Part shown: in pieces, positions 1-7,289 of the stretch
Numbering within the stretch: the stretch's first letter is position 1
Layout of the letters: the number at the start of each line of letters is the position of its first letter
From: JAWLGJ01 sp041685145
GTDB taxonomy: Bacteria; Pseudomonadota; Alphaproteobacteria; Rhodospirillales; Magnetospirillaceae
DNA: 64,000 bases
Reading direction: 5' to 3'
NCBI GenBank assembly: GCA_041685145.1
Contig: JAWLGJ010000013.1
Coordinates: 8,442 to 72,441, forward strand
Program-made: the position numbers and the translations under genes
Notes under the pieces: generated by a model
Told to the model about the DNA's origin: nothing
Databases searched by the model: none
What the model saw: the letters and a program-made list of their open reading frames with translations, nothing else

Positions 1-329
1 AAGGTCGCCGCCAGGACGCGGCGGCTGATGCGGGTGAACAGGAATCCGGCCATCACGGCGGCGGCGAAGCCCAGCAGCATTTCGTGGCCGTGATGGGCCG
101 GCAGCCAGCACCGCGCGCAGGCGGGCGCCACCGCCCCGAACCATGCCGCCGTCCACCACGGCACCGCCACCGCCGCGTAGCCGAAGGCGGCGACGAAGAA
201 GACCAGATGGGCGGGCGCGAAGCGGCCACTGCGCTGGACACGCCCCCCTTCCGCCGGTGCCGAAGGTGGGGTCATGGCTCCGGCATACAGCCGCCGGGCG
301 GCGGCGTCCAGGGACATGTCGCCGGCCAT
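1..329 (-). CDS. nnrS: NnrS family heme/copper membrane protein, C-terminus cut by window edge
   Basis: Only the first ~109 residues lie in the window; the gene runs off the left end. The reading frame holds an N-terminal hydrophobic helix (FAPAHLVFFVAAFGY) and the NnrS signature HHGHEMLLGFAAAVMAGF, where the histidines are the conserved heme/metal-binding region in helix 2 of the family. NnrS proteins are 12-helix inner-membrane proteins that relieve nitrosative stress and are usually NO-induced. The start is uncertain: ATG codons at 329, 317 and 275 are in frame and none has a strong ribosome binding site; the longest is given. It lies near nsrR and a candidate NO reductase, which supports the assignment. 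Confidence 0.82.
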   Translation of the reverse strand, partial: MAGDMSLDAAARRLYAGAMTPPSAPAEGGRVQRSGRFAPAHLVFFVAAFGYAAVAVPWWTAAWFGAVAPACARCWLPAHHGHEMLLGFAAAVMAGFLFTRISRRVLAAT

Positions 330-359
330 AGGGCGGAGGCCATGACCGACACGCCTAGG

Positions 360-387
360 TTGACCGCCTCGGCCAGAACCTTACACT
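360..387 (+). promoter_or_regulatory. Candidate sigma70 promoter for the 430-930 gene
   Basis: A TTGACC hexamer at 360-365 is followed after 16 bases by TACACT at 382-387, placing transcription start near 395. The region between the divergent nnrS and the 430 gene is unusually AT-rich from 395 to 425, as expected for a divergent promoter region. No FNR-type palindrome was found here. Inference only. Confidence 0.35.
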
Positions 388-429
388 GAGGGGCAAGTCA
401 ACAATTTCGACAAAATTTTAAGCAGAAGC

Positions 430-930
430 ATGTCCGCGAAGCAACGCACCGGCCCCGGCGGCACCGTCATCGGCCTCGGGCGTTCGGACATTCGGCCCCA
501 TCTCGGCGATATCGGCGTTCTCCACGATCTGGTGACGGCGGTCGCCGACAGCGCCATCGGCGGCATGATGGCCCTGTCGCGCGACGAGGTGAGCCAGGAC
601 GACCTGCGCCGCCGCGACGCGCTGGGCGCGCGGCGGCTGGCGCGCATCCTGCTGGGGCGCGAGCCGGGCTTCGCGCCCGTGCCCGGCTGGAACCAGCCCG
701 GCGGCATCGACGCCGCCGTCGCCGCCCGCCTGCGCCTGGGCGACCACGACGCCGAGGAGCGCCTGGTCACCGCCCTGCGCGGCCTGCAACTCGACGCCAA
801 GCTGGCGGCCTATATGGCCATCAAGGGGGCCGACGAGGCCGAATGGCGCGGCCTGATCCAGGACACCATCACCAGCCTGGTGGAGATATTCCTGCCCGGC
901 GAGGCGCCCGGCGGCGCCCGGCGCGCCTGA
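430..930 (+). CDS. Hypothetical protein divergent from nnrS
   Basis: This is a 166-residue soluble protein that I do not recognise. It has no signal peptide, no membrane segment, no cysteine and no obvious metal-binding cluster. A Gly-rich start (GGTVIGLGRSD) is followed by mostly helical sequence with many Arg, Ala and Leu residues, and it ends in a short Gly/Arg-rich tail. Codon use with strong G/C in third positions supports real coding on this strand and not on the reverse. The ATG has no good Shine-Dalgarno. It shares a divergent intergenic region with nnrS and could belong to the same NO-responsive group, but that is inferred from position alone. Confidence 0.6.
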   Translation: MSAKQRTGPGGTVIGLGRSDIRPHLGDIGVLHDLVTAVADSAIGGMMALSRDEVSQDDLRRRDALGARRLARILLGREPGFAPVPGWNQPGGIDAAVAARLRLGDHDAEERLVTALRGLQLDAKLAAYMAIKGADEAEWRGLIQDTITSLVEIFLPGEAPGGARRA

Positions 931-1042
931 CCCCGACCTCCGGCCGGGGGCATCTGGCGAAAGTCGTGGTTTCCACCCCGATTGGCGTATGGCGCGGCGC
1001 CGAATTCCTAGTATCGTGGTCAACAGCTACATTAGGGATGGC

Positions 1043-1051
1043 TGTTATACT
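1043..1051 (+). promoter_or_regulatory. Extended -10 promoter for the dsrC-like gene
   Basis: TG at 1043-1044, one base, then TATACT at 1046-1051 matches an extended -10 element (TGnTATAAT). It sits 36 bases before the ATG at 1087, and no good -35 is visible at the usual spacing, as is common for extended -10 promoters. The gene also has a clear GAGGAGG ribosome binding site just upstream. Confidence 0.4.
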
Positions 1052-1086
1052 GGAAGCGTTCCAGCCACGGAGCGAGGAGGCGGCCC

Positions 1087-1416
1087 ATGCGGGACGACGG
1101 CGTGCAACGCGAATACCCCACGGATGAACAGGGATATCTTCTGGAGACCGACGCCTGGGACGAGGATTTCGCCGTCGCCGCGGCGGCGGCCGAGGGGCTG
1201 ACGCTGACCGAGGAACACTGGGCGGTGATCCGCTTCATGCGCGCCTTCCTCGACGAGAACGCCGTCGCCCCCGACGCCCGCTTTGTCATCAAGCACCTGA
1301 AGGAGACCCGCGGCGCCGGGCGCAACCGCCTGTTCGAGCTGTTTCCCTTCGGCTATGTCCAGCAAGCCTGCCGCATCGCGGGCATGAAGCGCCCCCGCGC
1401 CTGGAGCACCGGCTGA
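1087..1416 (+). CDS. DsrC/TusE-family protein with only the upstream cysteine
   Basis: This 109-residue protein belongs to the DsrC/TusE sulfur-carrier family. It has the acidic helical start, a central helix (LTLTEEHWAVIRFMRAF) and the family signature ELFPFGYVQQACRIAG near the C-terminus. DsrC proteins carry two redox cysteines eleven residues apart on a mobile C-terminal arm; TusE keeps only the last one. Here the upstream position is Cys95, but the C-terminal position is Trp106, so it cannot form the DsrC intramolecular disulfide or act as a TusE persulfide carrier in the usual way. This matches the cysteine-poor RspA-like group proposed as regulators, though that role is inferred. A strong ribosome binding site (GAGGAGG, 1073-1080) fixes the start. 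No dsrAB or tus partners are near. Confidence 0.85.
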   Translation: MRDDGVQREYPTDEQGYLLETDAWDEDFAVAAAAAEGLTLTEEHWAVIRFMRAFLDENAVAPDARFVIKHLKETRGAGRNRLFELFPFGYVQQACRIAGMKRPRAWSTG

Positions 1417-1458
1417 CGCCGTCGCGCTGCTTCGCCCCCCGCCGCCATCAGCCGCCGG

Positions 1459-1944
1459 TCAGCCCTCCGCCGCCGGGCCCGGACAGTCGGGCAGCGCGGC
1501 GCGCAGCATCTCCAGTCCCTCGCCGCCTTTCAGGAGCGTGGCGAGTTCGCGGCCGTCGCCGATGAGGCCGCCGATGGTGTGGCGGTCGAGGACGGCCAGG
1601 AAGGCGTCCCGCGCCTCCAGCAGCACCGCCCGCAGGCGGCAGCCGGCGACAATGGGGCAGCGCGGGTGAAAGCACTCCACCATGTCGAGGTTCTTTTCCG
1701 CAAAGCGCACCACCTCGCCGACCGAGATCGCGTCCGGGTCGCGGGCCAGCACCATGCCGCCGCCCTTGCCGCGCGTGGTGGCGATGTAGCCGAGGCCGGC
1801 AAGACGGTGGACGATCTTGGTCAGATGATTGTGCGACACTTGGAAATCGGCGGCGATTTCCCCGATCGTGGCGCGGCGCCCCGGCCGCAACGCCAGGTAG
1901 ATCAAGACCCGCAGCGTGTAATCTGTCGAGCGTAGTAGTTCCAT
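1459..1944 (-). CDS. nsrR: NsrR, NO-sensing Rrf2-family repressor
   Basis: NsrR is a dimeric Rrf2 winged-helix repressor that senses NO through a [4Fe-4S] cluster. The 161 residues contain the Rrf2 start (MELLRSTDYTLRVLIYLA), a DNA-binding helix-turn-helix around residues 25-60, and three cluster cysteines at C91, C96 and C102. That C-x4-C-x5-C spacing is the one known in enterobacterial NsrR and differs from IscR. Asp8, which can be the fourth ligand in some NsrR proteins, is also present. A purine-rich GGGAGAGGGG precedes the ATG. It is divergent from the CuA heme-copper oxidase operon, whose promoter carries palindromes, so it very probably represses that operon and relieves it on NO exposure. 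Confidence 0.9.
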   Translation of the reverse strand: MELLRSTDYTLRVLIYLALRPGRRATIGEIAADFQVSHNHLTKIVHRLAGLGYIATTRGKGGGMVLARDPDAISVGEVVRFAEKNLDMVECFHPRCPIVAGCRLRAVLLEARDAFLAVLDRHTIGGLIGDGRELATLLKGGEGLEMLRAALPDCPGPAAEG

Positions 1945-2108
1945 CCCCTCTCCCCCGCGCCGACGCGGCGCCGACGGACCTTAGACCATGTCGGCGCGGC
2001 CGCCAACCCATAGCCGGGCGGGGCCCATAACCCACCCCACAGCCATGCCGTTTGAGGGCGTTGCCCCGCCGCCGCGCACGCGGAGGGCAACCTTCCAGCG
2101 CGCAATAC

Positions 2109-2171
2109 TTGACTCGCCAACAGCGGCTTTCCTAACATGCTCTCACAATACATGTTAGAAGATTGCATCTT
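2109..2171 (+). promoter_or_regulatory. Promoter with overlapping palindromes (candidate NsrR operator) for the CuA oxidase operon
   Basis: TTGACT at 2109-2114, an 18-base spacer and TAACAT at 2133-2138 form a good sigma70 promoter. The inverted repeat CTAACATG (2132-2139) and CATGTTAG (2151-2158) overlaps the -10 and start point. Immediately after it lies a second perfect palindrome, AAGATTGCATCTT (2159-2171). The AAGAT/ATCTT arms resemble the half-sites of known NsrR operators (AAGATGCATTT type). Repression by the adjacent nsrR product is inferred from position and half-site similarity. Confidence 0.6.
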
Positions 2172-2185
2172 TGGGAGGGAGCCCG

Positions 2186-2707
2186 ATGGGTCAAAGCATC
2201 GCCTGGCAGTTGTCCATAGCCCTGGTGGCCACGCTCGCCGCCGGCTTCATTTTCGTCCTTGCCCGATCACGCCAGCGCCTCGACTACGAGCCGGTGGTCA
2301 AGCACGCCTACCGCCTGCGCCGGCGCCTGTTCTGGGCCATCCTCATCGCCGGCGTCCCGGCGACCCTGCTGACCCTGGGACGCATCCCCTATCCCGCCCT
2401 GGCCGGCGTCTCGCAGCCGACGCAGGTGATCGAGGCGGTCGGCTATCAGTGGTGGTGGGAGCTGAGCGCCGACGAGGTCGACGCCGGCCGCCCGGTCGAG
2501 TTCCGGGTCAGCAGCGCCGACGTCAACCACGGTTTCGGCATCTATGACGAGGATCTGCGCCTGGTCGCCCAGACCCAGGCCATGCCCGGCTACGTCAACC
2601 GGCTTGTCCACACCTTCGAGCGGCCGGGGCGCTACCGCATCCTCTGCCTCGAATTCTGCGGCGTCGTGCATCACGACATGGTCGCCGAAATCAACGTTGT
2701 CCGGTAG
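2186..2707 (+). CDS. CuA-bearing subunit II of a heme-copper oxidase superfamily enzyme (candidate NO reductase)
   Basis: This short subunit II (173 residues) takes electrons from a periplasmic donor and passes them to the catalytic subunit. It has an N-terminal membrane anchor (about residues 8-28), a second hydrophobic stretch (about 48-67), and a cupredoxin domain with a full dinuclear CuA ligand set: His115 (DVNHGF), Cys154, Glu156, Cys158, His162 and Met165 (CLEFCGVVHHDM). No heme c motif is present, unlike NorC or CcoO. The ATG at 2186 is chosen because GGGAGGG lies six bases upstream. It is the first gene of an operon divergent from nsrR and is followed after 17 bases by subunit I. Confidence 0.88.
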   Translation: MGQSIAWQLSIALVATLAAGFIFVLARSRQRLDYEPVVKHAYRLRRRLFWAILIAGVPATLLTLGRIPYPALAGVSQPTQVIEAVGYQWWWELSADEVDAGRPVEFRVSSADVNHGFGIYDEDLRLVAQTQAMPGYVNRLVHTFERPGRYRILCLEFCGVVHHDMVAEINVVR

Positions 2708-2724
2708 GCGAGAGGACCGCAGTC

Positions 2725-4209
2725 ATGGCACAGCAACAGCATCTTGACCTTCCCCCGCTCGGCCGGCGCCTCGTGCTCGGCTACCTTGCCGTCGCCGGCA
2801 GCGTCTTTCTGCTGATGATGTCGGTCGGCCTGCTCATGCGCCTCAGCCAGGCGCAGTGGCTGCCGGTGGGCCCCGACGTGTTCTACCAGTTGATGACCAT
2901 GCACGCCGCCGCCCTGGTCGGGGCCTGCGCGATGGCCGGCGCGGCGATCATGTGGTACTTCCTGGCCCGCCATGTGCGCCTGTCCCCGGCCGTGCTGGCG
3001 GTGAACCTGGCCACCTTCCTGGTCGGCGCGGTGATGGTGCTGGGGGCGGTGATCGTCGGCGATTTCGGCGCCGGCTGGACCTTCCTCTACCCGCTTCCGG
3101 CAATCTCCGGCGGGCAATGGTCGCTGGCCGCGGCCGCCACCTTCATGGGCGGATTGCTGGTCATCGGCACCGGCTTCCTGCTGCTGCATCTCGACTGCGC
3201 CCGCGCCATCATCGGGCGCTACGGCGGGCTGGGGCGCGGCCTCGGCTGGCCGCTGCTGTTCCGCGGCGACGACAGCGACGTGCCGCCGCCGGCGGTGGTG
3301 GCAAGCACGATGGCGGCCATCGCCAATGTCGTCGCGGTGGTCAGCGGCGCCGCCGTGCTCAGCATCAGCATCGCCAACCTGTATTTCCCCGAGGTCACCC
3401 TCGATCCGCTGCTGGCCAAGAACCTGATCTATTTCTTCGGCCACACCTTCGTCAACGTCACCATCTACATGGCCGTCATCGCGGTCTATGAGATCCTGCC
3501 CGTCTACACCGGCCGCCCGTGGAAGCCCAACCGCGTGTTCCTGGCGGCGTGGACGGCCTCGACGGTGTTCGTGATCGTCGCCTATCCGCATCACCTGCTG
3601 ATGGATTTCGCCATGCCGCCGTGGGCGCTGGTGGCGGCGCAGGTGGTGTCGTTCACCAGCGGCATCCCGGTGCTGGTGGTCACCGCCTTCGGCGCGCTGA
3701 TGATCGTGCACCGCTCGGGCATCCGCTGGGACGTGGCCTCGGGGCTGCTGATGCTGTCGATGTTCGGCTGGGCGGGCGGTGTCATCCCCGCGATCATCGA
3801 CGCCGTCATCGTCGTCAACAAGGTCATGCACAACACCATGTGGGTGCCGGGGCATTTCCACTTCTACCTGCTGCTGGGAATGCTCTCGATGGCCTTCGGC
3901 TTCATGTATTACCTGGCCAAGGAAGGGCGCGTGGCGGACGCCGGCGACACCGCCTCCGCCCCCGCCCCCGCCGACAGCGGCCTCGACCGCCTGGGCCTGG
4001 GCGCCTATCTGGTCGGCGGCCTGGGCTTCGTGGGGGTGTTCCTGTATTCCGGCCAGGCCAGCGTGCCGCGCCGCTGGGCGGCGCATCTGCCGGAATGGCT
4101 GCCCTATGACCGCCTCGGCTCGGTGTTCGCCGCGCTGGTGGTGGCCGGGGCGCTGGTCTTCCTGCTCACCTTCCTGGGCCGCCTGCCGCGGCTGTGGGCG
4201 AGGGCCTGA
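2725..4209 (+). CDS. Heme-copper oxidase subunit I with Tyr-to-Asn at the crosslink site (candidate NO reductase)
   Basis: This 494-residue polytopic protein resembles the B-type (ba3-like) catalytic subunits. All six metal histidines are present: His60 (MTMHAA, low-spin heme), His240 (FFGHTFVN, CuB), His289 and His290 (YPHHLLMDF, CuB), and His377 and His379 (WVPGHFHFY, hemes). In O2-reducing enzymes the helix VI motif reads HPxVY and the Tyr is covalently bonded to the CuB His. Here it reads HTFVN, so Tyr is Asn244 and Pro is Thr. Loss of this Tyr is the hallmark of NO-reducing members of the superfamily. With a CuA subunit and NsrR control, NO reduction to N2O is the best guess; an unusual oxidase is the alternative. 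Confidence 0.85.
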   Translation: MAQQQHLDLPPLGRRLVLGYLAVAGSVFLLMMSVGLLMRLSQAQWLPVGPDVFYQLMTMHAAALVGACAMAGAAIMWYFLARHVRLSPAVLAVNLATFLVGAVMVLGAVIVGDFGAGWTFLYPLPAISGGQWSLAAAATFMGGLLVIGTGFLLLHLDCARAIIGRYGGLGRGLGWPLLFRGDDSDVPPPAVVASTMAAIANVVAVVSGAAVLSISIANLYFPEVTLDPLLAKNLIYFFGHTFVNVTIYMAVIAVYEILPVYTGRPWKPNRVFLAAWTASTVFVIVAYPHHLLMDFAMPPWALVAAQVVSFTSGIPVLVVTAFGALMIVHRSGIRWDVASGLLMLSMFGWAGGVIPAIIDAVIVVNKVMHNTMWVPGHFHFYLLLGMLSMAFGFMYYLAKEGRVADAGDTASAPAPADSGLDRLGLGAYLVGGLGFVGVFLYSGQASVPRRWAAHLPEWLPYDRLGSVFAALVVAGALVFLLTFLGRLPRLWARA

Positions 4210-4211
4210 CC

Positions 4212-4814
4212 ATGCGCGCCGTGCTCGCAACGGCGGCGGTGCTGGTGGCCGGGCCGGCGGTGCTGTGGCAGGCCACCGACGGCCTGCGGGCCTTCACCAC
4301 CGAGGGGGCGCGGCGCGTCGCCGTCGCGGCGGCGCCGCGCCCCCTGCCGGCGGCGACGCTCCAGGACCAGGACGGGCGCCCGCTCGGCATCGGCGACTAC
4401 GCCGGCACGGTGGTTCTGGTCGATTTCATCTATACGCGCTGCCCCACCGTCTGCACGCGCCTGACCGACACCATGCGCGAGGTGGCGGCGGCGCTGCCGG
4501 CGGACAGCCTGGGCCGGCGGGTGCATCTGCTCAGCATCAGCTTCGACGCCGCCAACGACACGCCCGAGGCCCTGCGCGACTATGCCGCGGCCCAGGGCGC
4601 CGATCCCCGGTCCTGGCGCTTCGCCCGGATGCCCGATGCGGACGAGCAGGCGGCCCTGCTCAAGGCCTTCGGCATCGTTGCCGTGCCCGACGGCATGGGC
4701 GGCTACGTCCACAACGCGGCGGTGCATGTGGTCGACGCCGAAGGCCGTTTGGCCGCCGTCCACGACTTCGACGACGTCGCCGGCATCGTCGCGGGCCTGG
4801 AGGGGCGGTCATGA
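4212..4814 (+). CDS. SCO1/SenC family copper chaperone
   Basis: SCO proteins deliver copper to CuA sites of heme-copper oxidases and act on the periplasmic face of the membrane. This 200-residue protein has an N-terminal membrane anchor (about residues 3-20) and a thioredoxin fold with the copper ligands Cys77 and Cys81 (YTRCPTVC) and His167 (GYVHNA). The ATG at 4212 follows two bases after the stop of subunit I, and the gene's own stop overlaps the next start. Its position directly after the CuA and catalytic subunits indicates that it loads the CuA centre of this enzyme. Confidence 0.88.
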   Translation: MRAVLATAAVLVAGPAVLWQATDGLRAFTTEGARRVAVAAAPRPLPAATLQDQDGRPLGIGDYAGTVVLVDFIYTRCPTVCTRLTDTMREVAAALPADSLGRRVHLLSISFDAANDTPEALRDYAAAQGADPRSWRFARMPDADEQAALLKAFGIVAVPDGMGGYVHNAAVHVVDAEGRLAAVHDFDDVAGIVAGLEGRS

Positions 4815-5428
4815 GCGCCCCCACCGCCCCGCTGGCGGTGGCGGGCGCGCTGCTCGCCACGCTGGCCCTGCCGCCGGTGGCGCGGCCGCTGGAAGCCAGC
4901 ATGGCCGGGCACATGGCGGTGCAGATTCCGCTGCTGGTGCTGTGCGGCGTCATCGCCTTCGCGGCGGTGCCGGCGGCGGCGCGGCGGCGGCTGGCGGCGT
5001 GGGATCCGCGCGGCCTGGCCGGGCTGGGCGTGGCCCTGACGGCGATGGCCTTCTGGATGCTGCCGCGCTCGCTGGACGCCGCCTTGACCGAACCCCACAT
5101 GGAAATCGCCAAATTCGTGACGGTGCCCCTCCTGTGGGGGCTGCCGCTGGCGTGGTCCTGGAGCCGCCTGGGCCTGATCGGCCGCGGCTTCGTGGCGGCG
5201 CATCTGGTGGGGCTGGCCTGGGTGCTGGGCTGGTTCTACCTCAACGCGCCGGCGCGGCTGTGCAGCAATTACCTGCTGGACCAGCAGCACGACCTCGGCC
5301 GCGCTTTTCTCGCCTACGGCACGGCGGCGGCGGTGGCCGCCCTCGTCCGTCTCCTTGGCGGCGCCCCCCGCCCCGTCGGGGCCGGCGCGCTGGAATGGGA
5401 CAGAAAACATGTACTCGGCAACCATTGA
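4811..5428 (+). CDS. Hypothetical multi-pass membrane protein in the CuA oxidase operon
   Basis: The 205-residue protein has about five or six membrane helices and starts in an ATGA overlap with the SCO gene, so the two are translationally coupled. Visible motifs are EASMAGHMAVQIPLLVL near the start, MEIAKFVTVPLLWGLP in the middle and a Cys/Asp/His-containing loop (RLCSNYLLDQQHDLGR) near the end. I do not recognise a named family. The Met/His-rich first segment and the location suggest an assembly factor similar in role to CtaG-like copper proteins, but that is inference. It overlaps the following transporter gene by 20 bases. Confidence 0.75.
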   Translation: MSAPTAPLAVAGALLATLALPPVARPLEASMAGHMAVQIPLLVLCGVIAFAAVPAAARRRLAAWDPRGLAGLGVALTAMAFWMLPRSLDAALTEPHMEIAKFVTVPLLWGLPLAWSWSRLGLIGRGFVAAHLVGLAWVLGWFYLNAPARLCSNYLLDQQHDLGRAFLAYGTAAAVAALVRLLGGAPRPVGAGALEWDRKHVLGNH

Positions 5429-6230
5429 ACACTTCGCCGGGCTGGCGGTGAAAAAGGCCGCGCTGGCCGATCGCCACCCGCTGGCCTTCCTCGCCGGCAC
5501 CATGATGGCGGGGGCCTATGTCGGGCTGGCCATCATCCTGATCTTCAGCCTCGGCGCCGGACTCGACGCGCCGCTGCAAAAGCTGGTGATGGGCGCGACC
5601 TTCGGTTTGGCGCTGATCCTGGTGGTGTTCGCGGGCAGCGAGCTGTTCACCGGCCACACCATGTACATGGTCTTTGGCTGGCTGTCCGAACGCACCGGGC
5701 TGAAGGCGCTGGGCAAGGTGTGGGCGATGGTGTGGCTGGGCAACCTGGCCGGTGCGGTGGCGCTGGCGGTGATCTTCGTCGCCGGCGGCGGCGGGGCGCT
5801 GCTCGACGAGGGTCGGCCGCTCTTGATGAAGGTGGCCGCCTACAAGATGAACGCGCCGGCCGTCGAACTGCTGGCCCGCGCCATCCTGTGCAACTGGCTG
5901 GTGTGCCTGTCGCTGTGGATGGCGGCCCGCACCGACAACGACGCCGCCAAATGCATCATCATCTTCTGGTGCCTGCTGGCCTTCATCGCCAGCGGCTACG
6001 AGCACAGCGTCGCCAACATGACCCTGTTCTCCATCGCCCTGCTGGGCGAGCACCCCGAGACGGTCGGCCTGGCGGGGCTGGCCCACAACCTCTTCTGGGT
6101 CACCATCGGCAACACCATCGCCGGGGCGGTCTTCATGGCGGGCGGCTATTGGCTCGCCTCCGCACCGGCCGCGCGGCCGCGTCAGCCTGACGTCAGCGCC
6201 GCGCCCTATCATCTCGACACACAAGCATGA
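5409..6230 (+). CDS. Formate/nitrite transporter (FNT) family channel, NirC-like
   Basis: FNT proteins are pentameric inner-membrane channels for small anions such as nitrite or formate. The 273-residue length and six-helix pattern fit. Conserved stretches include GTMMAGAYVGLAII, the helix-2 break around FAGSELFTGHTMYMVFGW, the NWLVCLSLWMA segment and the late loop SGYEHSVANM carrying the central conserved His. The ATG at 5409 lies inside the end of the previous gene. Being in an NsrR-linked operon with a candidate NO reductase favours nitrite transport (NirC type) over formate transport, though the sequence alone does not settle substrate. The C-terminal tail is Pro/Ala-rich. Confidence 0.85.
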   Translation: MYSATIEHFAGLAVKKAALADRHPLAFLAGTMMAGAYVGLAIILIFSLGAGLDAPLQKLVMGATFGLALILVVFAGSELFTGHTMYMVFGWLSERTGLKALGKVWAMVWLGNLAGAVALAVIFVAGGGGALLDEGRPLLMKVAAYKMNAPAVELLARAILCNWLVCLSLWMAARTDNDAAKCIIIFWCLLAFIASGYEHSVANMTLFSIALLGEHPETVGLAGLAHNLFWVTIGNTIAGAVFMAGGYWLASAPAARPRQPDVSAAPYHLDTQA

Positions 6231-6241
6231 GGAGACACACC

Positions 6242-6499
6242 ATGCGCATTCAAGCCATCAGCCTCGGCATCATCGCCGCCGTTACCCTGGGCGGGCTGGG
6301 CACCGCCGTCGCCACCACCCGCACGGCGCCGACGGCGGCGCCGGCGGAGATCCTGATGGGGGTCGGCAATCCCCACGGCACCGTCGCCGCCGCCCCCGGC
6401 CCGGCGTCGCCGAGCCGCGCCGAACTGGAGCGGTGGGAAAACATGTACAGCCGCGACGTCTGGCCCGGCATGGGCGTCGCCAACGTCCACGCGCGCTGA
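6242..6499 (+). CDS. Small exported hypothetical protein
   Basis: This 85-residue protein begins with a signal-peptide-like segment (MRIQAISLGIIAAVTLGGLG, cleavage likely after Ala near residue 24) followed by a low-complexity Ala/Pro/Thr region. It ends with a conserved-looking motif, RAELERWENMYSRDVWPGMG. A clear AGGAG precedes the ATG eleven bases after the transporter stop, so it is probably the last gene of the CuA oxidase operon. I do not recognise a family. An accessory or subunit-like role with the oxidase is possible but unsupported. Confidence 0.6.
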   Translation: MRIQAISLGIIAAVTLGGLGTAVATTRTAPTAAPAEILMGVGNPHGTVAAAPGPASPSRAELERWENMYSRDVWPGMGVANVHAR

Positions 6500-6505
6500 G
6501 CGCAA

Positions 6506-6593
6506 TGGCGGATGGGGTGGGATTCGAACCCACGGCACCCGAAGGTGCGGCGGTTTTCAAGACCGCTGCCTTAAACCACTCGGCCACCCATCC
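6506..6593 (-). tRNA. tRNA-Ser (anticodon TGA)
   Basis: The minus strand reads GGATGGG...CCCATCC as the acceptor stem, with discriminator G and an encoded CCA at 6508-6506. The anticodon loop CTTGAAA gives anticodon TGA. A long class II variable arm (CCGCACCTTCGGGTGC region) and the TTCGAAT T-loop confirm serine. The total is 88 bases including CCA. Confidence 0.95.
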
Positions 6594-6725
6594 GTCCGCG
6601 CGCACCCAAGGGGTCACGGGCTAGATACACCCGTGCCGCGGGGCGTTCAACCGGGGCTCGAAGGGCGTGGCCGCGACCGGGCGGGCGGGCGTGTCCCGCC
6701 GCCCGGTGGCACGCGGCGGCCGAGA

Positions 6726-7148
6726 TCAGCCGACGATGTCGGTCTCGGCGAAGAAGAAGCGAATCTCGATCTCGGCGTTCTCGGGCGAATCCGACCCGTG
6801 CACCGAATTGGCCTCGACCGATTCGGCGAAGTCGGCGCGGATGGTGCCGGCCTCGGCGTTGGCGGGGTTGGTGGCGCCCATGATCTCGCGGTTGCGGGTG
6901 ACGGCGTTCTCGCCCTCCAGCACCTGCACCACCACCGGGCCCGACATCATGAAGGCGACGAGGTCGGGGAAGAACGAGCGTTCGGCGTGGACGGCGTAGA
7001 ACCGCTCGGCCTGCTCGCGGGTTAGGCGGATGCGCTTCTGCGCCACGATGCGCAGGCCGGCTTCCTCGAAGCGGGCGTTGATCTTGCCCGTCAGGTTGCG
7101 CCGGGTGGCGTCGGGCTTGATGATCGAAAGAGTGCGTTCAGTGGCCAT
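6726..7148 (-). CDS. ndk: Nucleoside diphosphate kinase
   Basis: This enzyme transfers the gamma phosphate between nucleoside di- and triphosphates through a phosphohistidine. The 140-residue length is standard. The start METERT-like MATERTLSIIKPDA, the Arg/Thr nucleotide-binding stretch TRNREIMGATNP and the active-site segment NSVHGSDSPENA with the catalytic His are all intact. The frame stays open far upstream, but the MATERT start matches the family exactly. It is transcribed toward tRNA-Ser and is divergent from the ABC-F gene. Confidence 0.97.
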   Translation of the reverse strand: MATERTLSIIKPDATRRNLTGKINARFEEAGLRIVAQKRIRLTREQAERFYAVHAERSFFPDLVAFMMSGPVVVQVLEGENAVTRNREIMGATNPANAEAGTIRADFAESVEANSVHGSDSPENAEIEIRFFFAETDIVG

Positions 7149-7289
7149 GATGAAACCCATTTCGGCTGTGGGCCGGATACGCGCCGCGCCCGGAGCGACA
7201 AGCGCGGGCCGGGCGCGAAGCCGCGGCGTTATAGCTTGATCGCTCGATTGTGGCAACCGCTCGTTTCGGTGTGCTAAACCCCACCCGCC

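Noticed and set aside
993..1003. GGCGCCGAAT shared upstream of both DsrC-family genes (also near 11472)
   Set aside because: Short and GC-palindromic; spacing to each start differs, so chance is likely in this GC-rich DNA.
2671..4230. 519-residue open frame on the - strand
   Set aside because: Antisense shadow of the heme-copper subunit I gene; low-complexity His/Gln/Arg-rich product.
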